A stretch of 64,000 nt of DNA from Tetrastigma voinierianum (GCA_016808115.1 JAEQBH010002430.1:399168-463167); one strand, 5' to 3'; shown: positions 28,201 through 43,200, counted from the first letter of the stretch. Program-made: numbers and translations. Notes: generated from the sequence alone by a model not told the origin.

Positions 28201-28529
28201 CCCTACATGGAAATTCTGAGTTAAGAGTCATTTCTGAGACTTATCGTCGGCTTATTTGCGCTTTATTTATATCCCTGTGCCTGCTGTTTCCTATGTGAGC
28301 ATGCCGATTATTCATATTTATTTGGCCATTGAGGAATAAAGATATACAGTATTTGTAATTTTCATATTGGTTAGAGACTAATAATAACAAATAGACTTCC
28401 ATAATCACGCAAATGAAATTATCAAAAGATGTAAGGACCATTATCCTTATTGATTAAAGTTGTTATTATGTCTTTATTTATGCTGTACACCATGTGAAAT
28501 GATTGAGTCTAGAACACACCATACAATCT

Positions 28530-28945
28530 AGTATTGTCCTTACAGGTTTTGTGGGACAATGGTGCAATAACCTCGAATTTCCAGCTGAAGCCTAGCTAAT
28601 CACTGAAACCAGAACGGGGTGATTGCCATCTTGAATCTCAGCTCGCCAAAAATGTCTGCAACATGCTGCTGCTATAAACTTCTTTTCACCATAATTTATT
28701 AGAAACAGGATTCATAATTAATGGCTTACTGTGCACTCACAACTTTTAGCTGGATGCCTGCAGTGCTAGGTGCTAAAGGTCGGTTGGCTTTGAACTCGTG
28801 ATGGTATAATTTGTCTTCTCCTCATAAGGAGGCTTTCCCTGCGAAAAGACACGCCCATTGAATCAAACGGTTTAGTCCTCATGACGACGGTTCTATCCCT
28901 AACAATGGCTTCAATATCCTTCCTGACCCTGATTGAGGCTGCATC
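28530..28945 (-). pseudogene. two exon-like blocks of an unidentified gene
   Basis: Reading the minus strand, the block 28945-28745 encodes IRVRKDIEAIVRDRTVV followed by RTKPFDSMGVSF and, after frame changes, KPPYEEKTNYTITSSKPTD and LAPSTAGIQLK. It ends at a GT donor (AAAGTT|GTGAGTGC). The block around 28660-28548 encodes HVADIFGELRFK, then LARLQLEIRGYCTIVPQNL, and ends at GTAAGG. The composition, the splice borders and peptide-like runs in shifting frames argue for real coding DNA with indels, as in the identified genes of this window. I cannot name the family. The frame 28441-28241 farther along the same strand could belong to its 3' part. Confidence 0.4.
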
Positions 28946-31900
28946 TTAAATTGTATATCTATTGATACTTACTAAGACCCCTAATCACAACATAAAAGGA
29001 GGCATCAACAAAAAGAAAAACACATGAATATATTTGCTTCAAAAATTTATATATTAGGTCACCAGATCATATTAAAGTGGATTCTACACCCTATCTGTTA
29101 ATTAAAAGGGCATCTTGTAATTTTGTGTCCTGATTCCTTTAATTTCCTTCAAGTACCCTGAATTTTATTCAATGTTCATAATATTATTTTGTCGCCATAG
29201 TAATAAGCACAAAACTTCAAATAAAATCATCAACATTTTAAATAAAACATCCATCATATCATACAAGTTGGATAACAAATATCTCATGTTTCACATAATA
29301 TGCAAAAATGTATTGAAAGTCATAATATTATGTTTCATATGACTCCAAAATTATATTATTTAAAAACAACATCGTAATCTAACTTTTTATAATAAGAAAT
29401 GATTAAATTTATGTCATAAAGTAGTTCTATACAAATACATCGAAGTATAAATTGTAAAATTTGGTGACAAAGTCTTATTTGGGAGAAGGAGGTTCAAGAA
29501 ACAAAAAAAATTGAATTAGTAAGTCAAGAAAAAAGAATAAGATAGATAATTTTCTAATTTTAATTATGAGATTTATTTCACTTATAAAAGTTCGCATCTT
29601 GAATCTTTAAAAAAAAAAGATAAACATTAATTGTCGAAATAAATGAAAATTGTTTAGATTTACAAGAATATAGCATGCCAAGTAATTATACATATTGTAC
29701 ATTTGATTATAGTAATTGGTTTAAAATTTGGTATTTAAACAAAATTTATACAAATCATCACTTGTCTAATAATATTTTGAAGAAAATTATAATAATGATT
29801 TCATTAAGCAATTCCACTATATTAATATAATAAAATGGAAATCTATATTGTATCACTTAATTGAATTCTCCATTATTTTGTGTGCACAACTCCTTTGAAA
29901 TTCTAAGATTTGGTTTATTCTAAGATTTAATAGATCACACTCATAGTTTTATCTAGAGAGAATTTAAGAGGAGAATTTACCCCTTGTTTTTGAGAGGTAG
30001 TTTCTTCCACACTAAAGATGTATATAAGCTACCTGTTCTCTATAGATGAAGAATCCGACAGATTTGTTGAGATTTGTATAATAAAGATGAGAAAATCGAA
30101 GTAAAGAGAAACGAATAAAATACTTAAATTTTATATTATCAGTAGATATGCCTGCATCCACAAACAATCCACTTAAACTTTTCACTCATCACCAAATAAC
30201 AGACAGAGGATGTGGTGGAACCCACATTATGATTAAATTATAAAATAACCTATACCCTAAATATATTAAATACATCAAGCGCCCCTGCACTTAATATGTT
30301 TTACCTCAATAAAAAGTGTTATAATGGCGGCAAATGTCTCGTCTTACATTGTTCTCATGAGCCACATGTTACCACAAGATTGACAGCGAACATATAAAAT
30401 GTCTTTTCAAAGGTAGTGTTTATATATCCAATTTTATACTTTTTGAAATGTAAGGTTCATGACAAGAAGAGAATTTTATAGTTCACAAACAAGAAATTCA
30501 AGCATATTTTTATCAAACGCTTTTGTTAATACTGTTGGATTTATAACTGTGCAAAGAATCACTAGTTTAATTTTTTAAATTTTAATATGTAAATTTGTTT
30601 TTTTTTTCTTTTCTTTCTTTTACTCCAACCAATCTCTCCTTCAGTTTCACGAATTAAAAATATGAATTGGACTATTAAAATCACTGGAAACCTTTGCCTT
30701 GACATTCCCTTCAAACAAAACAGAAAATCAAAAGAAATATGAAATATGAATGAGCATTCCCATTATAGCTAATATGATTCTAATCATGCCAAGTTAAAAA
30801 TATAGCAAGCAATTGAAATAAATTAAAAAAAAGGGTAAATTATGTTTTAGGTACCCAAGGGGAAGAAATTAAAAAATGAGGGCTCAAAAGAATCAACAAA
30901 AAGGTATCTTTAGGAATATTATTTCAAAAAAGGTAATTATGGGAATTTTATTTCAAAAAGAATCAAAAAGTGGCCAAACACTTATTCCCAAAAAGCCCCT
31001 CCCAACCAACCCCGACCCAACCTCTCTCTCCCACTCAACGCACCGCACTCCAATTCAGCCCGAGCTCTCCGGCCCAGCGCACCAACGCTAATTTTTCAAT
31101 TTCTAATTTTTTTAACTTTTAATTTTTTATTAAAGCGAATTTTAGTATTATCTATAATTAATATACTAAATAACTACCTGCATTTAGAAAATATATTTAT
31201 ATCACAATTAATCATTTATTAAATAACAAATGTTAATATTTTAAATAATGTTTTTATAATTTGATTTTCTTTTTTAAAATTATTTATAATGTTTTATAAT
31301 ATATCTTTAATATTTTGAATTCATTTATATTTTTAAATCTTTTAGTAGAAGATAAATTATAAAATTTTGAAAGAAAAACTATCATAATAATTAAAATATT
31401 ACCTAAAATAAGTATATCAATTCTAAAAGTAAAATTATAAATATTATTATCTAGTTAAAACAATTTTGCAGGTTTTAAATAAAATAATAAGAAAACTAAT
31501 ATTAATACATTAAAACATATTAGTTTTTAATAGAAAAGATATCTATCTATAATAATTAATAGTATAATAAATAACTCAATTTAAAATTTTTATTATGATG
31601 AAGAATATACTTATTTTTCTTAAGATTATAATATTTTTATATTTATACTTGTTCAATCTATTTATATTTTTGAAATTCTCAAAATATTAAACAAAAATAT
31701 TTGGAAAAAAAAAACTATTCGCACTCTTTAAAAATTACATAATAGTGAATGAAAGAACATTATTTATCATGTAGCAATGTTAATATATAAAAGTATCAAT
31801 ATTAGTATCTAAAAGTACCATAATATATAATATTGATATCAATATTTAAAAATATAATTATAAAAATAATATTTTTATTATTATTTTAATAATAATAACA

Positions 31901-33715
31901 TAAATATTTTTAATTTGTAACTCTTATCTCTCTAAATATTTTTAAATTTAATAGTCTTAATAATTACTATTCTTAAATTTTTTTATTGAATGAACTGAAA
32001 TTATATTAATAGTTGTTATTATTTTTATTTTTAAAAATAAAAAATAGCTTTACAAAGATCAAAAAATATTAAGAATGCGGATATATTTGCATTTCATTCA
32101 TTTATATATTCCAGAAATATTTAGAGTATTTTAATAAAAATATCAGTAGTTTTAAAATTATGAAAATATTTTGGCACCATGGATATACTTATTAAACTAT
32201 AAAAGTAACAAGTAAATGTACACTTGTTGAAACCCATATTTATGGTACTTATCGATAAATTATATTATAATAAATATTTAAACCAAAACGTAAGAATTTA
32301 TACTATTTATATTATTCACGGCGATCTCATCTGCTGTACATAACATTCACACCAACACATAATGCTCGATAATATTTGATTAACTTTAATATGTCACTAT
32401 TAAACTGTCTGATCTTTAATCACAACCTTCCATGGTATAGAACTCAGCTCTCACATTCTCGCTTGAATTTTACGCATTTTAATATAGAATTTGAATGACA
32501 TTTGTTAATTAATGGTGATAAAGGCTAATCATCCATGATTTATCAATTAATGAACTCTTTATTTAAAGAAATGAATCATAACCTGAAATATAAGGAGGAA
32601 CATGTTACTCTCATCTGATCAATCAACAAACATGATTTCATATTTATATAATTTTCGAGTCAAATATTTATTGGACTTGTCAAAACTACGTGACGAATTC
32701 CAATCATGATTTCATTTGGTTCAAGAGACCCATGATCAATATATATATCCGCTTTGAAATCAACTGCTCGCGACCAAGCTCTACTTAAAATCAACCGCGT
32801 GATCCCTAAAATACACTGTTAGATATAAAAAGGAACTAAATATACTCATCGGACAAAAGCAAAGAACATCAGGTCAGTCAGATCACTGGTCAAGAAGTCA
32901 GCGCACAATCATGATTTGGCAATCGCAAAATAGCTACACATTATCACCGATATCACGCTAATATATTGCCAATTTTATCGATTTTCCTAAAATTTAGTCA
33001 CGACTTATTATAGTGAAATACGCCACAGCCACAAATATTGATATTTTTCATATTTAACGGGTAACATCACACTTTCCAATTTTTATCAACCACTCGGTTT
33101 TACTTCAGATAGTACTTAATGTCGATATCCACATTGAATCTATATTACCGATTTTTTGTCTCCTGATTAAGTGTATATTAAGACTGCTCATCACTGCCAA
33201 AACTCATTTAGGTTATCTAATTACAATGTTGAGATGGCAGAGATGGGCCCAAAGTCAAGTCCATTTAACATTAACATTATATTGTAATTAAATTATTTAA
33301 GAAAAAGTGTACTGATATGAACATTTATAATTCTGTAAAATTTTAAAATATTGATGTCGTTATTTTAAGTAATTTTAATTTTAGAAATAGTATTTTTATT
33401 TTTAAAAATTTATGTTTAATATCTTATAAAAATTTAAAATATAAAATAGATTCTAAATATGTGAAAAGAATAATGCAAAATACTATGAATATAAAATTTT
33501 GAAGAATACAAATTTAGTAAAAATCATAGATAAGAGCTATTTAAAAATAAAATCTAAAATATAACATATTATTTTAAATATTAATATTAATATTTAATAG
33601 ATGTATTCATTATTAAAATAAATAGAGTTTGAGATAAAGATAACATATTTTATATATTAATTACAAAAATTTTTAATAAAAAATTTAAAAAAGAAAATTA
33701 ATAAAAAAAAGTGTT
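28946..33715. other. AT-rich intergenic DNA
   Basis: Nothing firm. 30876-31091 (plus) is a 71-codon frame whose tail lies in a C-rich patch (30990-31085). 32300-33250 is slightly more balanced and may be an old repeat, but no termini or domains are visible. Confidence 0.5.
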
Positions 33716-36700
33716 TAAAGGTCATACAGGGGCTAGTGGAGGAGATTTAGTAGTTTTTGGGATCTACTTATAGGAGGGGTTTGGGGTGTTGCTTTCTTTT
33801 AAGGCTCCTTTTTGTGCCAAATTCCAAAGATAGCTTTGTTGATTTCTGTTCTCAAACCTCATTTATTAATTTCTTTTCCCTGTACTTGCACACCTTATCA
33901 AAAAATAGAAGAGTGCCAAAACGCATCTTCCAAAGAAAGAATGGTGAATAAACTGACAGATTAGAACCAAAAACAAAATATAACTGATAGAAATAATCAT
34001 ATTTTACTATTCCTTCATCATATTCTAACTAAGAGAATAACCCAGATTTAGGTCCTGTATTGTGTTGGTCTGCGACTGCAGGAATCAATTTAACAATGAA
34101 AATGTCACGTGTCATTATTTAATGATCTTAAACTTTTATTTTAAAAAGAAAACTGCCCAATACCCGTCTCTTTACTTCCTTCTCTGCCACATGCTCCCAC
34201 TCCCTTCTCTTTCTTTCACCCCAACCCATCTCCTCCCTCCCAGCCTGCCTGTCATCAAATACCACCACCATGGTTGGAGGAGAAGCCAACTTTGACAGGG
34301 CTTGAAGAGCGAGGCCATCAAAGTGGGTTTGGTGAGGCGGAGAAGCACTCTCAAGTCTTGTATAAGCATGAATATGGATGTGATGGGAATCGAAGAGAGG
34401 TTTAGGCACAATGCAATAGTTGTTAATAGGTAGAAGGATAGAGAAAATGGTGGGGGAGCCACACCAAACCATTTGGGAATGATTTTGGATAGGTACAATG
34501 GTGGCTTTGATTGTCAGCGTGCACACAAAGGGGAAGCAATTTTACCAAAAAGTGGAGACTAAACAAGATGGATAAAGGCAGTAGATGTTTTAACACCCTA
34601 GTTATGTGTAACCCATTTTCTGAATGTCAGACAGTGAATCAAAACATACAGCACGCTATAACTAACAATCCCCATCTCCTCAACCACAACATAAACATGC
34701 ACAGCTTCTGCATCATTCAAAAATATTACAAATATGCAAAAGATTCAATACAAAGATATTATTTAAATCTAGAAACTCAGTTTCTTATTTTAAATTAGGC
34801 TATTTTTTTATATCAGAACAGCTTAGCACTCAGATTAAAGTGTTATTTTTTTATTTATTTTTTATATTTTATCAATTCAGCTTAGCAGTTCATTGCATTC
34901 AGTATAACTGGATGCACAATTATTTATTTCCAACAATCATTGTTCAAATACATGTTGTTAAGAATGCAAATAGAAATGCAAAGGGAAAGAAGAACATAAG
35001 ATAATAAACATAAGCAAATATTCAATTCTTCAGAAACTGACTTTTATTTATACTTTTATTTACAAAGATTGAATGCAATAGAGAGATATTAACACTATTT
35101 TTTCTATGTTGATTTGATATTGAGTTGATCAGTTCAGATCGATAACAATTGGTATAGTGTGAAGTAAGAGATGGAAGCTTGAGGTTTGTTGTTTTATCAC
35201 CCGCCGCCTTGTTGGGTAGAAACCATTCTGTATTCGGGCATTTAAACTTGATCAACTCTTATTCGCCTCTCTTCAATAGAGTTCGCACCCTCAAATTTAC
35301 TTCTCAGTACTGTACATCTTATCATATTGAGTCAGACATATCCAAACCGTCAATCCATGTTTTCTCCCTTATAGTCTGGCTGAGGCTCATCATCCTTTCA
35401 ACAATGGTGGCCCCGATATCTTCTCGATACTCTTGTACAAGCAGCCAAACAAAACAACCCAAATTCGCTCCATCTCTTTTTCCTCACCTCCATGATCTTC
35501 GCAGCTCCCGATCCCTGCACGCATCACAAAGGCTTTTTCTTTCCTCGAATTTAGCCTCACAGCCCATCTCTCAAGTAGCTACCTCTCTCCCTTTTTCATC
35601 TCTCTCTGAGGTCACACAGAGTGTTCTCTCTCTTTGATTTGACTAAGGTGTATGTTTCTTCACCTAGCTCTTCCGACACCATTACATCTCTCTCCCTCAT
35701 TTCCTTCACTTCTTTTAGCAGGCCAAGAGAGTCGAGGTGTTGTTATCTTGCTGCATCAGCTTCTCCTTTTTTCCTTGCTCTTGTGCGCATTACGTTCACT
35801 GAGAGCCTTCATTCTAGCTCCAATGAGTCACCAATCTTTGATCAGAGCGGGGAGCATTAGCCGTCGCCTAAATGTACTTCATCCACCCTCACATCCTCTA
35901 GAGCACTGAGCTCGGGGTCCCTGGGTATTTCGTGCTTTTTCCTTCTTTTTTCTTTCTTTTGTCTTTCTCTTTCTCCCCCCTTCAATTTCCATCAGAGCTT
36001 TGATGACTTTAGCAAGAGCGGCAGGTGAGGCCTTCGGGGGCACCTCTTCCTTTCTTGTTAACAATTTACATCCTTTGATGCACGTAAGTGTGATCAAAGA
36101 GGGGCGTGGGGATAGCTCGAACGCCTTCCCATGCCAACTAGGACGCCACAGGGACAGATGTTAACTTGAGATTGCTGTATTGTTGAGACCATTTCAAGCA
36201 TAGATTCATAATTGTCATAAACTTGTTTCAAAAGCCAGAATTATGAAAATTCTCACTACACATCATAACCTTGTAAAAACTACCATCATAATGGCGGCTT
36301 AAAATGTCATATACACATATGCTTGAGTTTATAACCATTTAGCACCATGTTCCACCATTACAAAATGTTACACATTTCTACGAGAAATCATCAAAACAAA
36401 ATTAAGGACCAATAAGGTGGACTTTTACTAGGCTAGCGTGGGATGTCCTTAACTTACTCTTCGAACTTCCACAGATGAAACACCCGCATTTCAAGTTTCC
36501 AGCTTTAAAGGGAATAACCGACAATACATGATCATACTGCATTATTTCCTTACCTCATGATATGTGCACCATATATCATAGTATTCATCTCTCCCTAGAT
36601 ATATCGTAAATTTATAACATAAGGTACCCTTAGTACACTAAGATGCTGCATAACTAAGGTATGCCATATCCGAAAGACACTATTTGTTTTCTTATTATTC

Positions 36701-37260
36701 ACATTCAATACATGAGTCAAGATAAACCTGAAAAATGAATAATGATTTAAAATAGAACCCAAATGATAGTACAAAATAATAGTGGCCATAACAGAATCCA
36801 CTTAAGGCGCCAATGCAATAAGATGCTTTGACACACTCTGCAAAAGTGTTATGTTTATACCTTTAACACTTATATTTCGGTATAATTTTTAAAATTTGGG
36901 TCCACTAACCACATTGGTATGTTCGGGACTCAGCAATGTCACTAGCCACATTTTGCAAATTGCTGTTTTAAGATTTATATTTTGAGTGACAGGATTCAAA
37001 ATAATATATGGTTAAGATCCAATATGTCAGAGTCAAAAGCATAAAATAGGCAAAAGGTATAAAAGAGTAATGCAGTTTTTGTCAATCTGCCATAAGGGCG
37101 GCGACACTCACTCAAATCCTCCTCGCTGCTGAATTTTGATTTTTGGATTTTTTTTCCCACTTTTCTTCTTGTCAAGACCATTCGCCCGCCTGTGGCGCGA
37201 CTAAGGGGAAGCATTGATCAGATTGGGACTCTTTACTTTCGTTTTTAGACATCAGGGCCC
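33716..37260. other. mixed-composition region, probably decayed retroelement sequence
   Basis: Base composition is nearer 40-45% GC in parts (34170-34560, 35160-36160, 37070-37230), with long CT-rich stretches (35450-35700, 35935-35990). Open frames reach 152 codons (35179-35637, plus; Ser/Leu-rich) and 132 codons (34526-34128, minus) but show no domain I recognise. It resembles leader or non-coding parts of LTR elements, but I cannot show terminal repeats or pol motifs. Confidence 0.3.
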
Positions 37261-39361
37261 AAGTCTTATAACTTAAATCACAAATATCAGTATAAAAATA
37301 CACAAAACTGCTACCGTAGGTGTTTACATACGCCGGGTCCCATTTACATACATATACAAAACTACATTTACATTTACATAATCAGCACTAACCTACACGC
37401 ATACACTCCCATGTGTCAGTCTGAAGAGGCATAAGATCGCTGATGTCCTCCTTAATTAACAGAAAAACCGTATGTTTTTTACGTTTAGGTGGAACATATA
37501 ACTTATACATATACACATGAATATATACTCTTTTTCAGTAAAGTATATAACAAGAATAAATATCGATTCATCAGAATTCATAAAAACTGTACATATACTT
37601 GTACTTTTATAGCAAATATTTATACGCTTATTCGATTCATAGAGTTAAGTAGAGCTTATGCTTATATTGACGTAACCGTAGGTACTATAGAGCTGTTAAC
37701 AGCGCCCGTAGAGGTCAAAGAGATCGAACGATACATTTCTTTACTCTTATTCGTCCAGTTCTTATCATATAAATGACTACCTAGATTAATAATAAAATGA
37801 GTAGGACACATCAGTACCTGAGGGTACTGTACAAAGATTAAGGTGTCATAGCATCACAGAGCGCCATGACCGACGTAGACGCCTCACACGCGATGTATGT
37901 CGGTGGCACCGTTGAGAGCGCCGGTAAGACGCTCAATCGTAACGCGGTTCGCCGCACGCATAGTTGTCGTAGCGATTTCGGGCGACGAAAGTATTAAAGC
38001 GATCGGACGTAATTTGCCCGCCACGTAATGTGGCAGTCGTGGTCATTCACATCTCATCTAGTATCTTACTACTATATAACAAGAAACATTTATCATATCA
38101 TATATTGTTGTTCCACCTCGATCACAGGTACTGCAGATAATGCCTTGTTCCGCGCAACATGACACATCCTTTCATACACTTATAAAGTATTCTCATTTGT
38201 CATTGACGAGTCATTGGCACTGGAAATGAAACAAAAACCAAAAACAGAACAATTCTTCACGTTAACAGTCGCCCCACACATGAACTGAGACTCACTAACG
38301 TCATTTGGCCATCGTCATATATCGCAATACATCACTAGAATGCCTCTGCTATGTGGGTCTCTACTCAACGAGGACCCTGATATAGTCATTCGCATTTTTA
38401 CTTGATTGAATTTTTTTCAAAAATCCAACCTAAAAACCTAAAATAATCCATAATATCACTAAAAACCCAAATGCTCAACTTCAATCACACTAATCATAGA
38501 GACACAGATGCCCAAACTTACTAAATACTTGCAGCACTCAACACCCAAACTGGTATTTACATGATTTTAAACTAAAAACTATATACCCAAGGATGACTTC
38601 AACTCCATCTTGTGTGCTAAAATATATTATCAATCCAACTTCAAAGAACATATGATGTGATTCTAATCCAACCCTGAATACAACCAACACATATCCATAC
38701 AAATTACTTCCATACTAAAGTCTCCATCTAAAGTCAAGTGAATCCATACAATGTCAAAAAATCATACATTTTTCTTCTTTCTTTCTCTTCCTTTCTCCTC
38801 ACTGCCATACCTTCCAAAATCTCCCAAATGAGACCAAAATATTCATTTGGTCTAATTCCAGCAAGCCCGCAGTGTTTGGCCACAAAAATGCATTAATTTG
38901 ATTAAGTTTCATTTTTATCGCACTTTATCCTAATTTTTTTTTCTATTTCCATATCTAAATGTTATGCTTATTTCCTATAATAGCCATATCTTTTATCTAT
39001 GACTCTGTGTCTCCCTTTGACAAATCTATTTTTACCCTTTAACACCAGACACCTGTGTTTCAAATTTTTTCTCACATAGCAAAAATAATAATTACTAAAA
39101 TTCAAATTATAATTACAAATACCCTAAACATAAGAAACAACTAGGTATATTTCTGGTGTTACACTCTCATGTAATAGTGTTATGAGTTGTAGATTGTAAT
39201 TGTAGTGAGCTGTTATAAAACAATAAAAAACTTTGTAAACATTCAGGTCAGATCTCAAGAAGATACAGCAGAAAGCATGATTTTTCTTATTTTCTCTCTC
39301 TTTCGATATCAATGAACCTCCAGGTAGGTGAGGTACAAATAAACCTGCTTTCTTGAGATAA
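37261..39361. other. repeat-like region with a CpG-dense core
   Basis: 37860-38060 has many CG dinucleotides (GACCGACGTAGACGCC, GGTTCGCCGCACGC) in otherwise AT-rich DNA, as seen in the LTR-type elements at 42.3 kb and 62 kb. 37320-37760 is rich in CATATAC/TTTACATA words. 39124-39381 (minus) is an 85-codon frame of unknown nature. No element boundaries were found. Confidence 0.3.
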
Positions 39362-40270
39362 AGAACTAGGTACTGTCTCATTAAAAGTATAGGGGTTTTA
39401 TATGATACTGATATTTTCCACCACGGCTTCTTTTAAAATATTATTTTAACCCTTCGAAAGTTACCTTGAATGATCCGGGATTAGAAGCTTTGTGGTTCAC
39501 TGGATGCTTGTTGCTGGGGATCCATCGAGATGAAAGAAGGTCAATGTTGGTTGTTGGAAGGCTTATCTGCATGATTTATTTCCTTCAAATCCTATGTTAA
39601 CTTTCACTAACCTTGAATGGTTAGTATTTGCAAGCTCGTAGCCTGGCTTGATATTGTCATAGATCCAAGATGTTATATTGCTATCACGCATAATTCATTA
39701 GGCAGGAAATACGAGATACTCTACTATCCGAACATTATTAATGGGAAGCAGCCATCATTTTTTTCGCGATGTTTATTTAGTATCAATTGGTTATACAACT
39801 ATAACCATTGAGATAACATATGTTACCCTCTCCCCAATGCAAGGAAAGCCCCTTAAAACCTCCTTGCCTATGGAACCTAAAAACCTGGGCAATCTATACA
39901 CCAAGTGATTTTGTTTTCATGTTGAAAATTTTACTTTAGATTTAGAACAAATTAAAATCCCTCTTTTATCATGTTGAACCAAATATCCAATGGGAAGTCA
40001 TCAAGATGCTTTATTGCCACTATTTCAATAAAGAAACCCATCTCTCGTGAACAACTAGAACCACAGTGTTGGTAGAAGTATGCTACAATCAGTAAGATGG
40101 TATTAGGCAGAAATTTTGTCGATCGACACTCATCAAGTATGAATCAAAGGCTTAATAAAGACTAAACAAAATGCACTAATAGTACGAAATAAAGTTGTCA
40201 ACATAGAATAGTCGCGCGTCGGACAGCACCAACCCCATTTGTATTCAATTATCCGTTTTTAAGCGCATAT
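39362..40270. repeat. 1.2-kb dispersed repeat, copy 1, first part
   Basis: Aligns by eye to 49900-50850: both have TTACCTTGAATGATCCG, TTATTTCCTTCAAATCCTA, CCTTGAATGGTTAGTATTTG, a TGTTACCCTCTCCCC block and ATCCAA(T/A)(G/A)(G/T)GAA(G/A)TCA. The second part of this copy is at 44190-44405; the DNA between is an insertion. The repeat is probably LTR sequence of a gypsy element, since copy 2 lies just beyond a gypsy integrase tail. Confidence 0.6.
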
Positions 40271-43200
40271 ATACAATTATATGTGTTAGCATATTTTATT
40301 GTTCATTGTAACTATGAATTCAATTTCGTAAAATTTAAGAAAATCGTAATTTCGGCCAAAACTTCGAATTTTCAGACTTATTGACAAACCATTTCACCGC
40401 CAACGTTAAATCTAAACACATCACTTCACATTTTAATTCAACAATGATTTAATATCGCCGAAAACACCAAGCATCAGGTGCTGAGAAATCATAAATGTAT
40501 GACAAAAGTCACCAATAACATGTACCTTGTATACGTAAGGTCGAAAGCAGACATTAATAAAGATTCCACACCGACAGGGCAATATGAAGGGTCGAGCGCA
40601 TAACACAGATCATTGTATCATGGGCACACATGCCTATCAAAGCAACATGAGATCACCAGATTTGCACATGAAGGCTGATGAAAATAACAAGAGGTTATTA
40701 TAATGTGGTACAGAAGTACTGGCAAGTACATTAATAGGTATTTATTGTATTAAATATAGAAGACTGAAAAATAATAACAAATACAGGTAATAATGTGTTC
40801 GGCTATATGTGCTGCCACAAGGCAAATTGGGGTCTTTCGAAAATTTCAGTAAACTAACTTAGTTTTGATCGAATAATCGTTTGATGTCATCGTTGGGATC
40901 ACCATAGAACACCGTCACAAAAATTTTCAAAATAAATAAAATAAAATAAAATAAATAAATTAGAAGAATAAAATAAAATTTTTGGATGTTATAATGTGAT
41001 TTGATATATTGAATTGTCTGTTTGTATTGCTTAGAAAATGCAGTGACTTAGCAAATAAAGATTTTCTGTAGGTATGAATAGTGTCTCAATGTGGTTTATG
41101 CCTAAAGATCTCGTGACAGGCTTAACTTGCCATCAACTCGTAGATGTAGTCGAAAATGGTGCTGGTGCGTAGAGGGCGTTCAGCTGCAGACAGTCAGCAC
41201 CACTTTGCTTTTCTGATCAAACAGCCTTGTCGGTGTCTAGGATTGTACTCGCTATCATATGTTCTAAGGAGGTTAGTAAGCTCAAACGTACTTCCAACAG
41301 GCTGAAGCAACATCCTCATTAGCACTGAGGAGTAGATGACATACTGGGTGATCCGAGACAGGGGTGTCGTACTAAGAGGAAGGAAGGACCATCTTCTTCC
41401 AACCCGGAAATGCGGGTAAGACTGCTTTCATTAGGGATATCTTGGTGATTGTGGCCGAGAATATCGTGACCAAGGCCAGGATGGGACATTTAATGTTAAA
41501 AGTGGATGATAGTTATTGGGCCGACAGCTGACACTTTCGACCGGGATTGTCCACTGAGGCTTAATCCCATGGCATGATTGCTCGTCCCAATCATCACGAG
41601 AGTTGGTGGTTTCCTGGGGCCAGATGGTGACAGGCGCGGTTACCACATCACAACCATTCCTGATATTATGAGAGATCACAGATGTGATCCCGAGGCCTGG
41701 GGGACTGCAGCCCTAATCACCGAGACGGTGGAGCGACACATTGTTTCTCCACAATTTAGTGGCAAGAGGAACCAAAGATCACCGAGGGTGCCACACCAAG
41801 ACCTAGCACTTCGCAGACGCGTCACATAGTCGGTCAAAGATAGTCGGGGTTATCCATGACGCAGCCGAGTCTCTGGGTCAGCCGGGCGATGATCGTGTTA
41901 TCATTGTCGCCATGCCCCACAGAGGCGAGATTGTCTCAGTGCAGATCTCAGCGGTACAGATCGAGAGTTCAGGACAAATTCTGATGAGTAGGTACGTTTA
42001 CCCCTTGCACTCGTTGCCTAGAGGCATGCTAAATCAAGCGCATCGTCGTCATCATCATTGTGATCTCAGGTGGGAGCAGATTTGAGCTTAGGAGGTTGAG
42101 GCCTTTAAAGTTTACACATGAAGAGAAATTACCTGTAGATGGTGAGAGTCGTCGCATGCCAGATTCAGAGCCGTGGGTGAGTCGCAAGGATTCGCCTCAT
42201 GGGGCGGACTCCAGGTGGTGTATATACAGGGTAAATGGCGTCATTCTTGATTGATGAATGAGCGACGCCCATCTAAGCAAACACACTCGGGACCTAGCCG
42301 GTTGTCATAACGACACACGGCTCTCGAGTCAGTAGTTATAATTTGACGCCGGTCGATGCGATGTGCGTGGAATTTTTGAACTAAATTTTATAAGGAGGAG
42401 AATGGTTAATTTTAAAATCCACTCGAAAATGGCAAAATCACTTCGGTCAAAATCCCAAATTTTTCAGATTCGATTATCAAACCACTTTACCATCGCGAAC
42501 GCCACAAATCTACTACCACGCCGAATTTCGCCGACTCGGTGACGGGCCGATTTGCACGCTACACACCGAAGACAAACATTAAAACGAAATGCTACGCGAC
42601 AAACACCAATAACATGTACTCAGCATACGTCATTTAAAGAGAAACGATAAACGGACGACCGATCGCGTTAACGGCCAAAATCCGCCAAAGGACACGAACG
42701 ATATCAATTTGTAAATGAATAAAGCGACAAAACAGAATAAAGGTCATTCTGTATTCAAAAGACCAAAAGAAAAACGAGGGAGAAACACTTACAAGAGTTT
42801 AGGTTATGGCTGGAGAGAGGTGTGCCACTTTCTCAAGATTCGCAATCCTACCATCTAATTCTTCTGAGTAAGGAAAGCATTGCTCTAATGCAAGAAGGGC
42901 AACGCGTGAGTTGACCTGCTTTCTGAAGTTTTGATAAATTCGTGAGGTGTGGGTTTTATCCTACTTGAATTTGCTTAAGTGTTGTGTGGATGATTAGGTT
43001 GCGTTTGAGGCCTTAAACGGTTGCTGATCAGGTCCCCCAAAACTGGGACCGGCGTGGAAAATTATAACCAAATCGATTTGCCCGTGATAAACAGGTGCAC
43101 CGTTGGCCGCTGGTCAGGAATTACACTAAATTGTATTGCAAGTACAGCTTCAATACGACAAATTGGTCACTGTGCGGAACCAATATTGATGATTATCGTG

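Noticed and set aside
30876..31091. 71-codon frame starting MRAQKNQQKG
   Set aside because: First half is A-rich low complexity, second half follows a C-rich patch; no coherent protein.
35179..35637. 152-codon plus-strand frame
   Set aside because: Ser/Leu-rich from a CT-rich stretch, no family resemblance and no splice or start context that stands out; treated as repeat-derived.
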